Assembly: GCA_964035575.1 (NCBI GenBank)
Contig: OZ037920.1
Span: 1,116,001 to 1,180,000 of the forward strand
From: Rhynchopus sp. YZ270_cl-10
Taxonomy: Eukaryota > Euglenozoa > Diplonemea > Diplonemida > Diplonemidae
DNA length: 64,000 nucleotides
Reading direction: 5' to 3'
A model generated the notes under the pieces. That model did not search any database and was not told the DNA's origin. It was given only the letters and a program-made list of their open reading frames with translations. This document shows positions 10,328 through 19,189 of the stretch, one piece after another (position 1 is the first letter of the stretch; each line of letters starts with the position of its first letter). Both the position numbers and the translations under genes were made by a program.

Positions 10328-11422
10328 ATGTTGAAGGGTTTTTCTGTGAGATTGTTGCGCGACAGAAGGATGATTCGGTTCGGTCGACGCTGGAACACCA
10401 CACATGTGGCGAGTGAAGTGCCTGCAGCACATCATGGACACACCGAGACTGTGCGCAATGTTGCGGGTTTGCCAGAGGTGGACGTGAAGCACGCAGATGA
10501 GAACGGGATGACTGCGTTGCACTGGGAAGCAAAGAGAGGCTGTCCTGATGTGGTGCAGGCGCTCGTTGATGCAGGGGCAGACATCGAGGCAAGGAACAGC
10601 TTGGGTCGTTCGCCTCTGCTTGTGGCTTGTGAGAACGGTAATATCGCAACGGTGAAGATGTTGGTCGAAGCAGGTGCGGATGTAAGTGCCACAGACATTA
10701 ATGGTGACACGTGTCTTGACAGGGCGGTACAGCATGGGCACACCGAGACTGTGCGCTATCTTGTGGGCTTGAAGGATGTGGACGTGAATAGCACTGACGA
10801 TGGAGACAACACTGCATTGTACTGGGCGATGACCATGGGCGGAGGGAATGTCGATAAACATGTCGATATGGTTCGGGTGCTTATTGATGCAGGGGCAGAT
10901 GTCAAGGAAAAGGACGACAACAGTGGGTGGTCGATTCTGCACTTGGCTTGCGCGGGCGGGAGTTTGGCAAAGGTGAAGATGTTGGTCGAAGCAGGTGCAG
11001 ATGTGAGTGACAAAGACTTTACAGGTACCACGTGTCTTGCCAGGGCGGCACACCATGGGCACACCGAGACTGTGCGCTATCTTGTGGGCTTGAAGGATGT
11101 GGACGTGAATATCGCAGATAAGAAACGCTTAACTGCGTTGCACAAAGCGGTGGACGAAGGACGTGTCGATGTGGTGCAGGTGCTCATTGATGCAGGGGCA
11201 GACGTCGACGCAAAGAATGAAAGTAGGTGGTCGCCACTGCACTTCGCTAGCAGGAATGGGAACATGGCAATTGTGAAGGTGTTGGTCGAAGCAGGTGCGG
11301 ATGTAAGTGCCACAGACAATAAAGGTGACACGTGTCTTGCCCTTGCAGAAAGTAGGGGGCGCACCGAGACTGTGCGCTATCTTGAGAACTTGCCGGAAGT
11401 GGACGTGAAGCAGATGGACTAG
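10328..11422 (+). CDS. Ankyrin-repeat protein, short form without coiled coil
   Basis: A 364-residue protein starting at the same ATG context as its neighbours. The first 70 or so residues equal the intact copies; after 10540 the repeats differ. Nine ankyrin repeats are again grouped in threes. One TALY repeat carries a longer insertion (MTMGGGNVDKHVDMVRVLID), and one SPL repeat reads SILHLA. The protein ends ENLPEVDVKQMD, directly after the last repeat, so the coiled-coil tail of the other copies is absent. The gene therefore joins the shared 5' half of the array to a paralogous 3' half, probably by unequal exchange within the repeats. A binding role without self-association through a coiled coil is a reasonable inference. 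Confidence 0.8.
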   Translation: MLKGFSVRLLRDRRMIRFGRRWNTTHVASEVPAAHHGHTETVRNVAGLPEVDVKHADENGMTALHWEAKRGCPDVVQALVDAGADIEARNSLGRSPLLVACENGNIATVKMLVEAGADVSATDINGDTCLDRAVQHGHTETVRYLVGLKDVDVNSTDDGDNTALYWAMTMGGGNVDKHVDMVRVLIDAGADVKEKDDNSGWSILHLACAGGSLAKVKMLVEAGADVSDKDFTGTTCLARAAHHGHTETVRYLVGLKDVDVNIADKKRLTALHKAVDEGRVDVVQVLIDAGADVDAKNESRWSPLHFASRNGNMAIVKVLVEAGADVSATDNKGDTCLALAESRGRTETVRYLENLPEVDVKQMD

Positions 11423-11560
11423 TCCAGTTGGCCTCCGCGAGCGTAGCGAGCGCTTAAAAAAATTAGGGTGGTACTTCCGCGAGCGAGAAAATATTTCTTT
11501 GCAATTTTTTGGGCGAAGTTCAATATTAGAAAGCCTCCCCCATTTTCAGGGAAAATGACT
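11423..11560. other. Short 3' flank of the short-form ankyrin gene
   Basis: Contains a GC-rich imperfect palindrome (GCGAGCGTAGCGAGCGC near 11437) soon after the stop codon, perhaps a 3' processing or pausing signal. A related CAGCGAAGCGAGC string follows the stop of the next paralogue near 15113. Confidence 0.3.
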
Positions 11561-12544
11561 ATAACACCCACGTTACTAATACCCATTTACGATAATACCC
11601 ACTGGGTATTATCGTAAACTTTTTGGGTATTACCCAGGTACCCAGGTACGATGTGATTTAGCTGGCTACTCGCGCAAGGTATCAGAGGCGCTCGCACGCT
11701 GGTGAATGTGCAGACAAGGTATGGTTTCATCGACCCCAGAGAAAATATAATTTTCACTAAATATATGGGGGGTTTTTACACAACTTTTTGCATCCCTGTC
11801 TTACATCCTCAAATTCAGGGTAACCATTTTTCTTGACAATTAACAATTAATCTTTCTCCAAGCGACATAACTTAATTACACCCACATTTACACTCATCAC
11901 AGGATCGCGAAATCTGAACTGCATCAGCGATTGCGCTTCTCCGTCTCCGACATTCTACAGCTCAACACACGAAGACCTGGGTGGGAACATTTAGTCAGTC
12001 ACTGCTATAGCCATTAACCCAGGGAGCATAGCTAGTGCAAGAAATTCGACTTTGGAAACCTTCCGGAAAGTCTGTCCTCTGCTCGCGGAGGACTAGACAC
12101 AAGAAAATATTGTGTTCCCCCAGAAAACCAGTGCACAATTCACACTCCTTGTGGGTGGTCTTGTTGCCTTTTCGTCATAGTAATTTTGGCCCAGGCATGT
12201 TCTTGAAGCATGACAATTTAGTGTGTATGGGGCAGGGTGTTGTTTTGTTCTGAATTCTCTTTGTTATAACATCTAAGTCAATCGCGGGTGGTGGTTTGTG
12301 TAGCGTGAGGCACTCTTTTTAGCAAACTTCCTGCGGCTGCTAAAGTGTTATTTCTTCGGATTTAACAACGTACAGCGTAACATAGTGGTTTCGCCTGGTC
12401 GACACAACCTTTGATAGATACGGGATAACCAACCCCCTTCGACCCCTCGTGGGTTCACTGAACAAGCCCTAGTGGTAGTTAAACGCGATTGACATTTACA
12501 TTCCTAGAGATGAAAGAACAAGACAACACTTCTGTACCCGCGCA

Positions 12545-13147
12545 TCAAAATTGTGGAAAACTTTGCACCCCAAACACCCTCAACAACGCCCGCCAAAAGG
12601 CGCCCCTTGTTGCTGGGAGTTGGTTCTCATTGATACCTGCACAGCGGGCATTCCTCTGAGTCCAACGCATGTTTGGCCTGTCTGCGGCGTTGTACTTCAG
12701 GTGCACGAAGACAGGGTCTGGTGGTAAATTTTGCGTAGTACTGCGACGTAGTACTGCGTGGGTCTGGGTGCGTGTGAATGACGCAAGTCCACGTGTGCGG
12801 CACGTCGCCTCGTCTGCCACACCTGTGGGTGCTTCCACAAACGGCCCATCCACAGACACCGTTGTTGTTGGGTACGACACAAGACCAAGTGCCAGCATGT
12901 CTGCGTGGGCAACCTCGTCCGTGAGGGGCATCGAGTTTGCGTCACGCCAGTTCGCAAAGAACGGAATCTCAACAGCTGCGTCAGGGGTGCTGGTGTAGTC
13001 CGGTGCACGCACGTCACGCACAGTGATCACCTGCACCTGGCGGGTTGTCAGCGACTCATGGTACACAGCAAGGTCACCTCCACAGTCAAGGTAGTGCGGC
13101 TGGATCTTCCACGTCCGCTCAATTGTCCACACACCACACTCACCCAT
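12545..13147 (-). CDS. Hypothetical protein inside the inverted-repeat element
   Basis: An open frame of 200 residues from the first ATG, GC-rich relative to the surrounding element. I recognise no domain, signal peptide or membrane segment, and no DDE-type catalytic motif that would make it a transposase. It contains a stretch VSYPTTTVSVDGPFVEAP and a basic C-terminus. It may be a captured host gene fragment or cargo of the element. The opposite strand also has open frames here, so the coding call is weak. Confidence 0.3.
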   Translation of the reverse strand: MGECGVWTIERTWKIQPHYLDCGGDLAVYHESLTTRQVQVITVRDVRAPDYTSTPDAAVEIPFFANWRDANSMPLTDEVAHADMLALGLVSYPTTTVSVDGPFVEAPTGVADEATCRTRGLASFTRTQTHAVLRRSTTQNLPPDPVFVHLKYNAADRPNMRWTQRNARCAGINENQLPATRGAFWRALLRVFGVQSFPQF

Positions 13148-13315
13148 CACAGGCGCAGCATCGTCAAATATGGGTACCTGGGTACAGGATATTTGTTGTC
13201 AAAGACATCTTCCACCATGCATTGAGGAGGGTAAGACAGTGTTCGCAGTTTCTACCTGATAGCATTACAACATTTAACTTCTCCACGGGGGTCTTGGGCC
13301 GTTCACTCGGTTATA

Positions 13316-13365
13316 CCTTGACTACCGGAAGATATTCTTGAGGCCTTTTTGGTCTCTAGAATATC
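13316..13365. other. Short hairpin
   Basis: TACCGGA-AGA-TATTCT pairs with AGAATATCCGGTA across a T-rich loop, about 13 bp with a 3-nt bulge, inside the inverted-repeat element. Confidence 0.35.
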
Positions 13366-13570
13366 CGGTATTCCCGAACGGAGGCACACTTTGTGTGTTA
13401 CTACGACCTGGCAACTTCCAGCAGTAGGTTAAGTAATCTTTCTTGTAAATTGTTGGATCATTATCTCCTCAGTGCATGAATGCCCCACGTGACTGGACAC
13501 TTTTGTGTTTGTCATGTGGAGCTGTGGTTGCTCTTTCACGACTTTTTTCCTTGTACACCAGTGTACCGTG

Positions 13571-13720
13571 TACCTGGGTACCTGGGTACCTGGGTACCTG
13601 GGTACCTGGGTACCTGGGTACCTGGGTACCTGGGTACCTGGGTACCTGGGTACCTGGGTACCTGGGTACCTGGGTACCTGGGTACCTGGGTACCTGGGTA
13701 CCTGGGTACCTGGGTGCCTG
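13571..13720. repeat. 8-bp minisatellite (TACCTGGG)n, about 18 copies
   Basis: Perfect tandem copies run to about 13711 and then degenerate (TGCCTGGG, TACTACCC). The unit contains the palindrome GGTACC, and the array directly abuts the subterminal part of the right terminal repeat of the element at 11561-13831. Confidence 0.95.
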
Positions 13721-13831
13721 GGTACTACCCAACCTGGGTAATACCCAAAAAGTTTACGATAATACCCAAAAAGTTTACGATAATACCCAGTGGGTATTAT
13801 CGTAAATGGGTATTAGTAACGTGGGTGTTAT

Positions 13832-14028
13832 GATAATTACCCCCCATTTTCAACCACTGTGTTTTCCTCATCGAGATTGCGATTGACGTCAATAAAAAGA
13901 CTGTTTTCCTCCCCTTTGTTACTTTTGTGCTGAATACTTTCATAAACACAAACGTACACCTCAATAGGAAACTGATCACACATCCCCACCCTTTCTCTTC
14001 TGCGTCTATATCCAAAAGAGGTCTTGTT
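13832..14028. other. Leader of the fourth ankyrin gene
   Basis: From about 13848 this matches the last 190 bp of spacer in front of the other ankyrin genes (CATCGAGATTGCGATTGACG and onward), with a few base changes. The homology stops close to the end of the inverted-repeat element, so the element separates this gene from the rest of its original upstream region, including hairpin element b. Confidence 0.6.
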
Positions 14029-15096
14029 ATGTTGAAGGGTTTTTCTGTGAGATTGTTGCGCGACAGAAGGATGATTCGGTTCGGTCGACGCTGGAACACC
14101 ACACATGTGGCGAGTGAAGTGCCTGCAGCACATCATGGACACACCGAGACTGTGCGCAATGTTGCGGGTTTGCCAGAGGTGGACGTGAAGCACGCAGATG
14201 AGAACGGGATGACTGCGTTGCACTGGGAAGCAAAGAGAGGCTGTCCTGATGTGGTGCAGACGCTCGTTGATGCAGGGGCAGACATCGAGGCAAGGAACAG
14301 CTTGGGTTGTTCGCCTCTGCTTGTGGCTTGTGAGAACGGTAATATCGCAACGGTGAAGATGTTGGTCGAAGCAGGTGCGGATGTAAGTGCCACAGACAAT
14401 GAATGTGACACGTGTCTTATCCTTGCGGCACAGCATGGGCACATCGAGACTGTGCGCTATCTTGTGGGCTTGAAGGATGTGGACGTGAATAGCGCTGATG
14501 ATGAAGACTTCACTGCGTTGCACAAAGCGGTGTACGGAGGACACCCCGAAGTGGTGCAGGTGCTCATTGATGCAGGGGCAGAAATCGAGGCAAGGAACAG
14601 CGTGGGCTGTTTGCCTCTGCACTTGGCTTGCTGGGAGGGAAATCTGGCAATTGTGAAGATGTTGGTCGAAGCAGGTGCAGAAGTAAGTGCCACAGACGAG
14701 TACGATGCCACGTGTCTTAGCATGGCGGCACAGCATGGGCACACCGAGACTGTACGCTATCTCGTGGGCTTGAAGGGTGTGGACGTGAATAGCGCAGTTG
14801 ATGAAGGCTTCACCGCGTTGCACAAAGCGGTGGACGAAAGGCACCCAGAAGTGGTGGAGGTGCTCATTGATGCAGGGGCAGACCTCGACGCAAAGGAGAA
14901 TACGGGCTGCTCGCCTCTGCTTGTGACTTGCAAGAACGGGAACATGGCAATTGTGAAGATGTTGGTCGCAGCAGGTGCGGAAGTAAGTGCCACAGACGAT
15001 GACGGTGACACGTGTCTTGCTCTCGCAGAAGCTAATGGGCACACCGAGATTGTGCGCTATCTTGAGAACTTGCCGGATGTGAAACAGATGGACTAG
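14029..15096 (+). CDS. Ankyrin-repeat protein, short form (diverged paralogue)
   Basis: A 355-residue protein. Residues 1-70 are close to the other family members (MLKGFSVRLLRDRRMIRF start), then nine repeats in three TALH/SPL/DTCL-type modules follow, each unlike its counterpart in the gene at 10328. It ends ENLPDVKQMD with no coiled coil. It has lost the far-upstream spacer of its relatives, because a DNA element adjoins its leader, so expression may differ. No other domain is seen. Confidence 0.8.
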   Translation: MLKGFSVRLLRDRRMIRFGRRWNTTHVASEVPAAHHGHTETVRNVAGLPEVDVKHADENGMTALHWEAKRGCPDVVQTLVDAGADIEARNSLGCSPLLVACENGNIATVKMLVEAGADVSATDNECDTCLILAAQHGHIETVRYLVGLKDVDVNSADDEDFTALHKAVYGGHPEVVQVLIDAGAEIEARNSVGCLPLHLACWEGNLAIVKMLVEAGAEVSATDEYDATCLSMAAQHGHTETVRYLVGLKGVDVNSAVDEGFTALHKAVDERHPEVVEVLIDAGADLDAKENTGCSPLLVTCKNGNMAIVKMLVAAGAEVSATDDDGDTCLALAEANGHTEIVRYLENLPDVKQMD

Positions 15097-15612
15097 TGGT
15101 ATTGTTTTTCCGACAGCGAAGCGAGCTTGGATAACAAGGTGTGTTTCTGCGGGATAATTTATTTTCGCAGTTGTTGTTTTTGCGCTGAACGTTTCATAGA
15201 CACAAATATAAAAAAAGCGGAGGTATTTTTTGGGACAAAAAAATTTCCTACACAAATCGTGCATGGTAACCCCCCCTCCCCCCTTATTAGCGCTGCCCTG
15301 ATGTTCATCAGTAACTCTGACATCCCCCCCTGCAACGTCGGCACTGTAGGGACTGTTCCAGAGGTATGCTTTTGACACGCTCATTGCATGAGAACAAGAC
15401 GCAGGAGGGTGGTCTGCAGCCACGTCTTCTCTAGGTTTCGCCGCAGCTGTGAGTATCTCACTTCCCCTCATCAGGGAACAGATGCAGAAGGTCTGATGCC
15501 CTTGAGGCAGTGACACGTCGTGTTGTATTTCGGCATTACTTCACCCCTTCTCTCCCACAGCATCTCCAACAGGGAACAACCCTCTGTGGGCACATTGTTG
15601 TCCACACACACC
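15097..15612. other. Intergenic region before the adenylate cyclase
   Basis: No gene is seen. The first part is AT-rich, the last 150 bp more balanced. The open frame of the downstream cyclase extends leftward to a GTG at 15520, but the first ATG is at 15613 in a CACCATGG context. Confidence 0.55.
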
Positions 15613-17691
15613 ATGGCGCACACCCTGCACGGCTTTGATAATGTGTTCTCCCTGGGTGGCAGTGCAGACGAGATTGTACGGTGGCAGCGCAAGGTCACAT
15701 TGTGCTTCTCTGTTGCTGTGGGCGCGGTTCTGACTGCACTGCTTGCGGCTGCGGCTGCGGACCGGGGGGTGCATCGGATCCTGGTGTACACATGCGTGGT
15801 TGCGGTGCTTGCGAGCGTTGGGGTGGCGGCATGGATCTGCTCGGGACGCCGTCTCGGAGCTACGGCGACTGCGGTGTATTTGTACTGCATAGGCTTGGCG
15901 GTGCTTGTGTTTGAGCTGGAGGCGCGTACTGTGCTGCGTACGGGGTGGCCTGCGTTGGTGTTGATTGTGGATTTTATGCTTGTTTTGCGGATTGATGACG
16001 GGATTGCGGCGTGGTTTGTCGTGGTGGTGAGTGTTGTCATGGCTGTGCTTGGTGTAGAGACTGCAGTGCGCTTTGGTGTGCTGGATATGCCAGGTCTGCG
16101 TGGGCAGGAGGAGCGGCGCGAAGTGCTGATGCGGATAGTGGACTGCGAGGTGCTGCCCTGCGCGACAGGGTTGGTGGATCAGCTGTTCGCAGCAGCGTTG
16201 GGGATGTGTGTGTTCGTGGTGGACTTTGTGGCGACGCGTGGGTTTGCGCGGGAGGTGCAGAAGGAGCAGGCCGTGATGCAGCGCACAATCAGCACAGTGC
16301 AGGAGGTGTCGCGCCTGCTCGCGAAGTACGACGTGGAAGGCGTGGCCCGCATGCTCTCGGAACAGCAGCGCGAGCTCCCCGCCCTGATGCACGAGACGCT
16401 GAAGCAGATGGAGGCGAACCTGCGCAACTACCGCCCCTACCTCCCCGCAGCGCTCTTCGAGGAGAGGGACCACCCGTCCACAGCACGGCTCTCCCCCGCA
16501 CCCCCCGGGCTCGAGAGCGGGGTCGCCACAGTCGTGTTCACAGACATCCGCTCCTCCACCGCGATCTGGGAGTGCGCACCAGAAGGCATGCGTCTGGGCC
16601 TGCAGATCCACAACACCATCGTGCGGGACACCTTCTCCTCCTACAACGGCTACGAGGTGAAGACAATTGGCGACGCGTTTATGATTGCGTTTGAGACTAC
16701 GTGCGAGGCGATGCACTTTGCCCTGCGCACACACGAACACCTCCGCACAGCTGACTGGCCTCTCTCCCTCCTCGACGCACCCATCTGCGCGAACCAAGGC
16801 CCCCTCTGGGGTGGCCTCACTGTCCGCATCGGGATCAACACCGGCCCGGTCACTGTCGAACAGAATACGTTGACTGCACGCATCGACTACCTCGGACACA
16901 CTGTCAATGTCGCAGCCCGCCTTGAAAACATATGCCCCCCCGGCGCCGTGGCCATCCGCTCCGACCTCTGGCACGACGAATGCTCTCTGTGCGAAGCATC
17001 TACCGGCGACACGCAGACCCTCACACTAAAAGGCGTCTCCACAGGCATCTCGGTTCTCTTCGTCTGGCCGGTCTCGCTGGCAGGCCGCAGGCTATCACCC
17101 CTACGCGGCAGCAGCACGACACGCCACACAGACGACACCAGCGACACACGCACCACCTCCTCCCTCCACACCCGCACGCTCCTCCACCCATACGCCGACA
17201 CCCCCGCCACGGTCTCCATGGTGGACGTGGAGGTGCCAGACACATCGTCGCACCGAGCCATGAGTGTCGCACTCTCTGCGCTGACGGTGCAGCTGGACCA
17301 AAGCGGGGGGATGCTGGTCACGTTGTTGGGGAACTGTGCATTCGTGGGGTGGAACCTGACGAGGTCTGCACCAGGGCATGTTGAGAACGCGATTCGGTTT
17401 GCGCAGCGGTTGCATCGGTCTAGCTGGCTGGGTGGTGCCGGGCTCGTCAGTGGCAACGTACAGCACGGTGACGTAGGTTCGCGCACACAACGCTTTGTGA
17501 CCGTCCTAGGCCCCGCAGTACGGCGTGCACGCTGTCTCTGTGAGGAGGCTGTGCGGGAAGGTGCCCTGTGTCTCTACGAGCCGCCTCAGGGCACAGCACC
17601 GCCATCCGCCCTGCAGGAGATCATGCTGACACACAGGAACCGTGCTGGGGTCTACATGATAGTCCCTGAAGCACGTTATCCATTAGGGTGA
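15613..17691 (+). CDS. Membrane adenylate cyclase, class III, with a degenerate second cyclase domain
   Basis: A 692-residue protein that should convert ATP to cAMP at a membrane. Residues about 25-235 hold six hydrophobic segments. A linker follows, with the NYRPYLPAALF motif typical just before class III cyclase domains. Catalytic domain about 310-500: VFTDIRSST (first metal Asp), KTIGDAFMIAF (adenine-binding Lys, second metal Asp), RIGINTGPV, and DYLGHTVNVAARLE (purine-selecting Asp, transition-state Asn and Arg). All expected residues are present, so a homodimer with two active sites is possible. Residues about 555-680 look like a second cyclase fold (VSMVDVEV, TLLGNCAFVGW, GNVQHGDVG) lacking the metal Asp residues; it may be regulatory. 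The start is the first ATG, and no intron is needed. Specificity for ATP is inferred from the Lys/Asp pair. Confidence 0.88.
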   Translation: MAHTLHGFDNVFSLGGSADEIVRWQRKVTLCFSVAVGAVLTALLAAAAADRGVHRILVYTCVVAVLASVGVAAWICSGRRLGATATAVYLYCIGLAVLVFELEARTVLRTGWPALVLIVDFMLVLRIDDGIAAWFVVVVSVVMAVLGVETAVRFGVLDMPGLRGQEERREVLMRIVDCEVLPCATGLVDQLFAAALGMCVFVVDFVATRGFAREVQKEQAVMQRTISTVQEVSRLLAKYDVEGVARMLSEQQRELPALMHETLKQMEANLRNYRPYLPAALFEERDHPSTARLSPAPPGLESGVATVVFTDIRSSTAIWECAPEGMRLGLQIHNTIVRDTFSSYNGYEVKTIGDAFMIAFETTCEAMHFALRTHEHLRTADWPLSLLDAPICANQGPLWGGLTVRIGINTGPVTVEQNTLTARIDYLGHTVNVAARLENICPPGAVAIRSDLWHDECSLCEASTGDTQTLTLKGVSTGISVLFVWPVSLAGRRLSPLRGSSTTRHTDDTSDTRTTSSLHTRTLLHPYADTPATVSMVDVEVPDTSSHRAMSVALSALTVQLDQSGGMLVTLLGNCAFVGWNLTRSAPGHVENAIRFAQRLHRSSWLGGAGLVSGNVQHGDVGSRTQRFVTVLGPAVRRARCLCEEAVREGALCLYEPPQGTAPPSALQEIMLTHRNRAGVYMIVPEARYPLG

Positions 17692-17928
17692 AGGGGGTCG
17701 AAGAATAGCGTAAAAGTGGCGTGCTGACCGTCTTGTGGCATTGTTGTGGAATTATCAAAAAAAGAAAAAAGAAAAATAGAGAAAAGTAAAATAGCCCTTT
17801 CTCTCATCCGCTTGCACTTAAGGTGCTGTATTATCCGTTGTTGTTTAACTGCTCCCTCATTCTCAACTATATGTACCCAATCTACCTAATATGGGACAGT
17901 GTTCAGAACCAACCTTACGAAAGGTTCA

Positions 17929-18015
17929 CCTATCGCTGTGAGGCTTAGGTTCATCTCATGATTTTTGTTTCGTTCATTTTTGCGGTGACTAAGCACAAGA
18001 GGCTTAGGGTCATCT
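17929..18015 (+). other. Two CTAAGC/GCTTAG hairpin motifs in tandem
   Basis: The second (17982-18015) is the same as the motif at 2919 except for its loop, keeping the CTAAGC/GCTTAG stem and the GGGTCATC tail. The first (17929-17960) keeps only the right half, GAGGCTTAGGTTCATC, with a different left arm. They lie downstream of the adenylate cyclase. Confidence 0.4.
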
Positions 18016-18818
18016 TCTTACCCCCCTTTTTTTTCTTCTCATCTTTTGTGCTTTCATCCGGATGGCTGGCATCGTGGGTCAGTCGGAAGGTGTGCCTGCA
18101 TCAACTACAGTTTATTTTTGCTCCCTCCCTTTCTCTAAAGGATATTAGTGAAAAAACCAGGTATGGGCTAACTTACCAAAAGAACATTTTTGCTCATCTG
18201 CGCGATACCATTTTTATCTGTCGAATAAAGTGTTTTTCCGTTCCTTCAGTGCCCCTCCTGTGTCATTGTACTGTGCACCTCTCTCTGCTTGAGGTAAGTG
18301 TGCAGAACACAGCAAAAGGACACTTATCCTCCAACGTGTGCTTCTTCTTTTTTTTGTAATATTGCGATCATCCAATCCAATAGAAAAACCCCGTTCTTTC
18401 CAAGTTTTTTTTTTATTTTGGTTTGAACGGGTCATCCGACGCTTCTGCCCTGACATCTAAGACTAGCTCTTTCTTTTCAAAGTTCTTTTCGTTTATATTT
18501 TCATTTAGTATGATTTACTGCTTTATTTTTGCCTACGCTGTGGTCAACGAGAAAATATTAGCGAGGACAAAACAGTGGCAAAACCGTTAGTATTTTACCT
18601 CCTCCCCTCTTTTTGTCATTGAAGGCAGTCTTGCCTGTTGCATCGTCTCTTCCGCAAACGCCCTGTTGTATATAGCACAGTGTCCACCCCCGCTTTCCCT
18701 CACAACCAAAAAAGTACCTTACACGTATTTGCAACAAAGAGAGAGGAACGCCCCTTAACAAAGGTGGGTGTACGTGTGTGGATGTGTTCTGTGGCTAAGG
18801 CGCGTTACTTCTTTCTAG

Positions 18819-18937
18819 GCATACCTAGAAAGCGAATTCCGTATTCACCCAAAATTCGGATCCGAATATAGGGCGAATATCATATACGCATATATTCGGA
18901 TATAGGCCGAATGTGTGTATTCGCTTGCTAGGTATGC
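18819..18937. repeat. 119-bp foldback (MITE-like)
   Basis: The left arm GCATACCTAGAAAGCGAAT (18819-18837) pairs with the right arm ending at 18937 over 19 bp with one mismatch. The interior is AT-rich and itself palindromic around ATTCGGAT and CGAATAT strings. No coding capacity. It is probably a small non-autonomous DNA element. Confidence 0.6.
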
Positions 18938-19189
18938 GGAATCCCCTCCACCTCTTTTGTTGTCCGCATGGGTAGTGCTTTCATCCACGGCTGGCATCGT
19001 ACGCAGGTCAGTCGAGGAGCTAGCATCAACCACGAAAATTGGATTGTAGCACTGCATGGTTGGGGGTCCACCGGTGCACCGGCCCATTACCAAAAAAGGT
19101 ACACCTTCCAAGAGGGCTTTGTATTTCAAGTCAATTTTTTTTTGTGTAGATTTTGAGCAATGCTTGCTCATTTTTTTGTGGTGTTTTCA

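Larger units (their letters stand above)
1626..10539. repeat. Tandem array of 3,219-bp ankyrin-gene units, about 2.8 copies
   Basis: Corresponding features recur at exactly 3,219-bp spacing (ankyrin ATG at 3890, 7109 and 10328; gene ends at 2086, 5305 and 8524). Copies compared by eye show no differences, including CA-rich spacers, until 10540, where the third gene departs with a C-for-T change and then becomes a different ankyrin series. Such identity in noncoding DNA means very recent duplication or ongoing homogenisation. An assembly artefact is possible but is made less likely by the distinct junctions at both ends. Confidence 0.9.
11561..13831. mobile_element. 2.27-kb element with 72-bp terminal inverted repeats
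   Basis: The left end (11561-11632) and the inverted right end (up to 13831) match over 72 bp, starting ATAACACCCACG. Within each arm a palindrome GATAATACCCACTGGGTATT is present. A possible TA target duplication flanks ACACCC at both ends. The right arm carries an extra copy of the TACGATAATACCC block and then an 8-bp minisatellite; the left arm has only two copies of that unit. No transposase is recognised, so this looks like a non-autonomous DNA transposon. It sits between two ankyrin paralogues. Confidence 0.75.

Noticed and set aside
13571-13720. CRISPR-like array
   Set aside because: The repeats are directly abutting 8-bp units with no spacers, in a eukaryotic context.
13469-13833. Gly/Tyr/Pro/Trp repeat proteins predicted on both strands
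   Set aside because: They are translations of the 8-bp TACCTGGG minisatellite.
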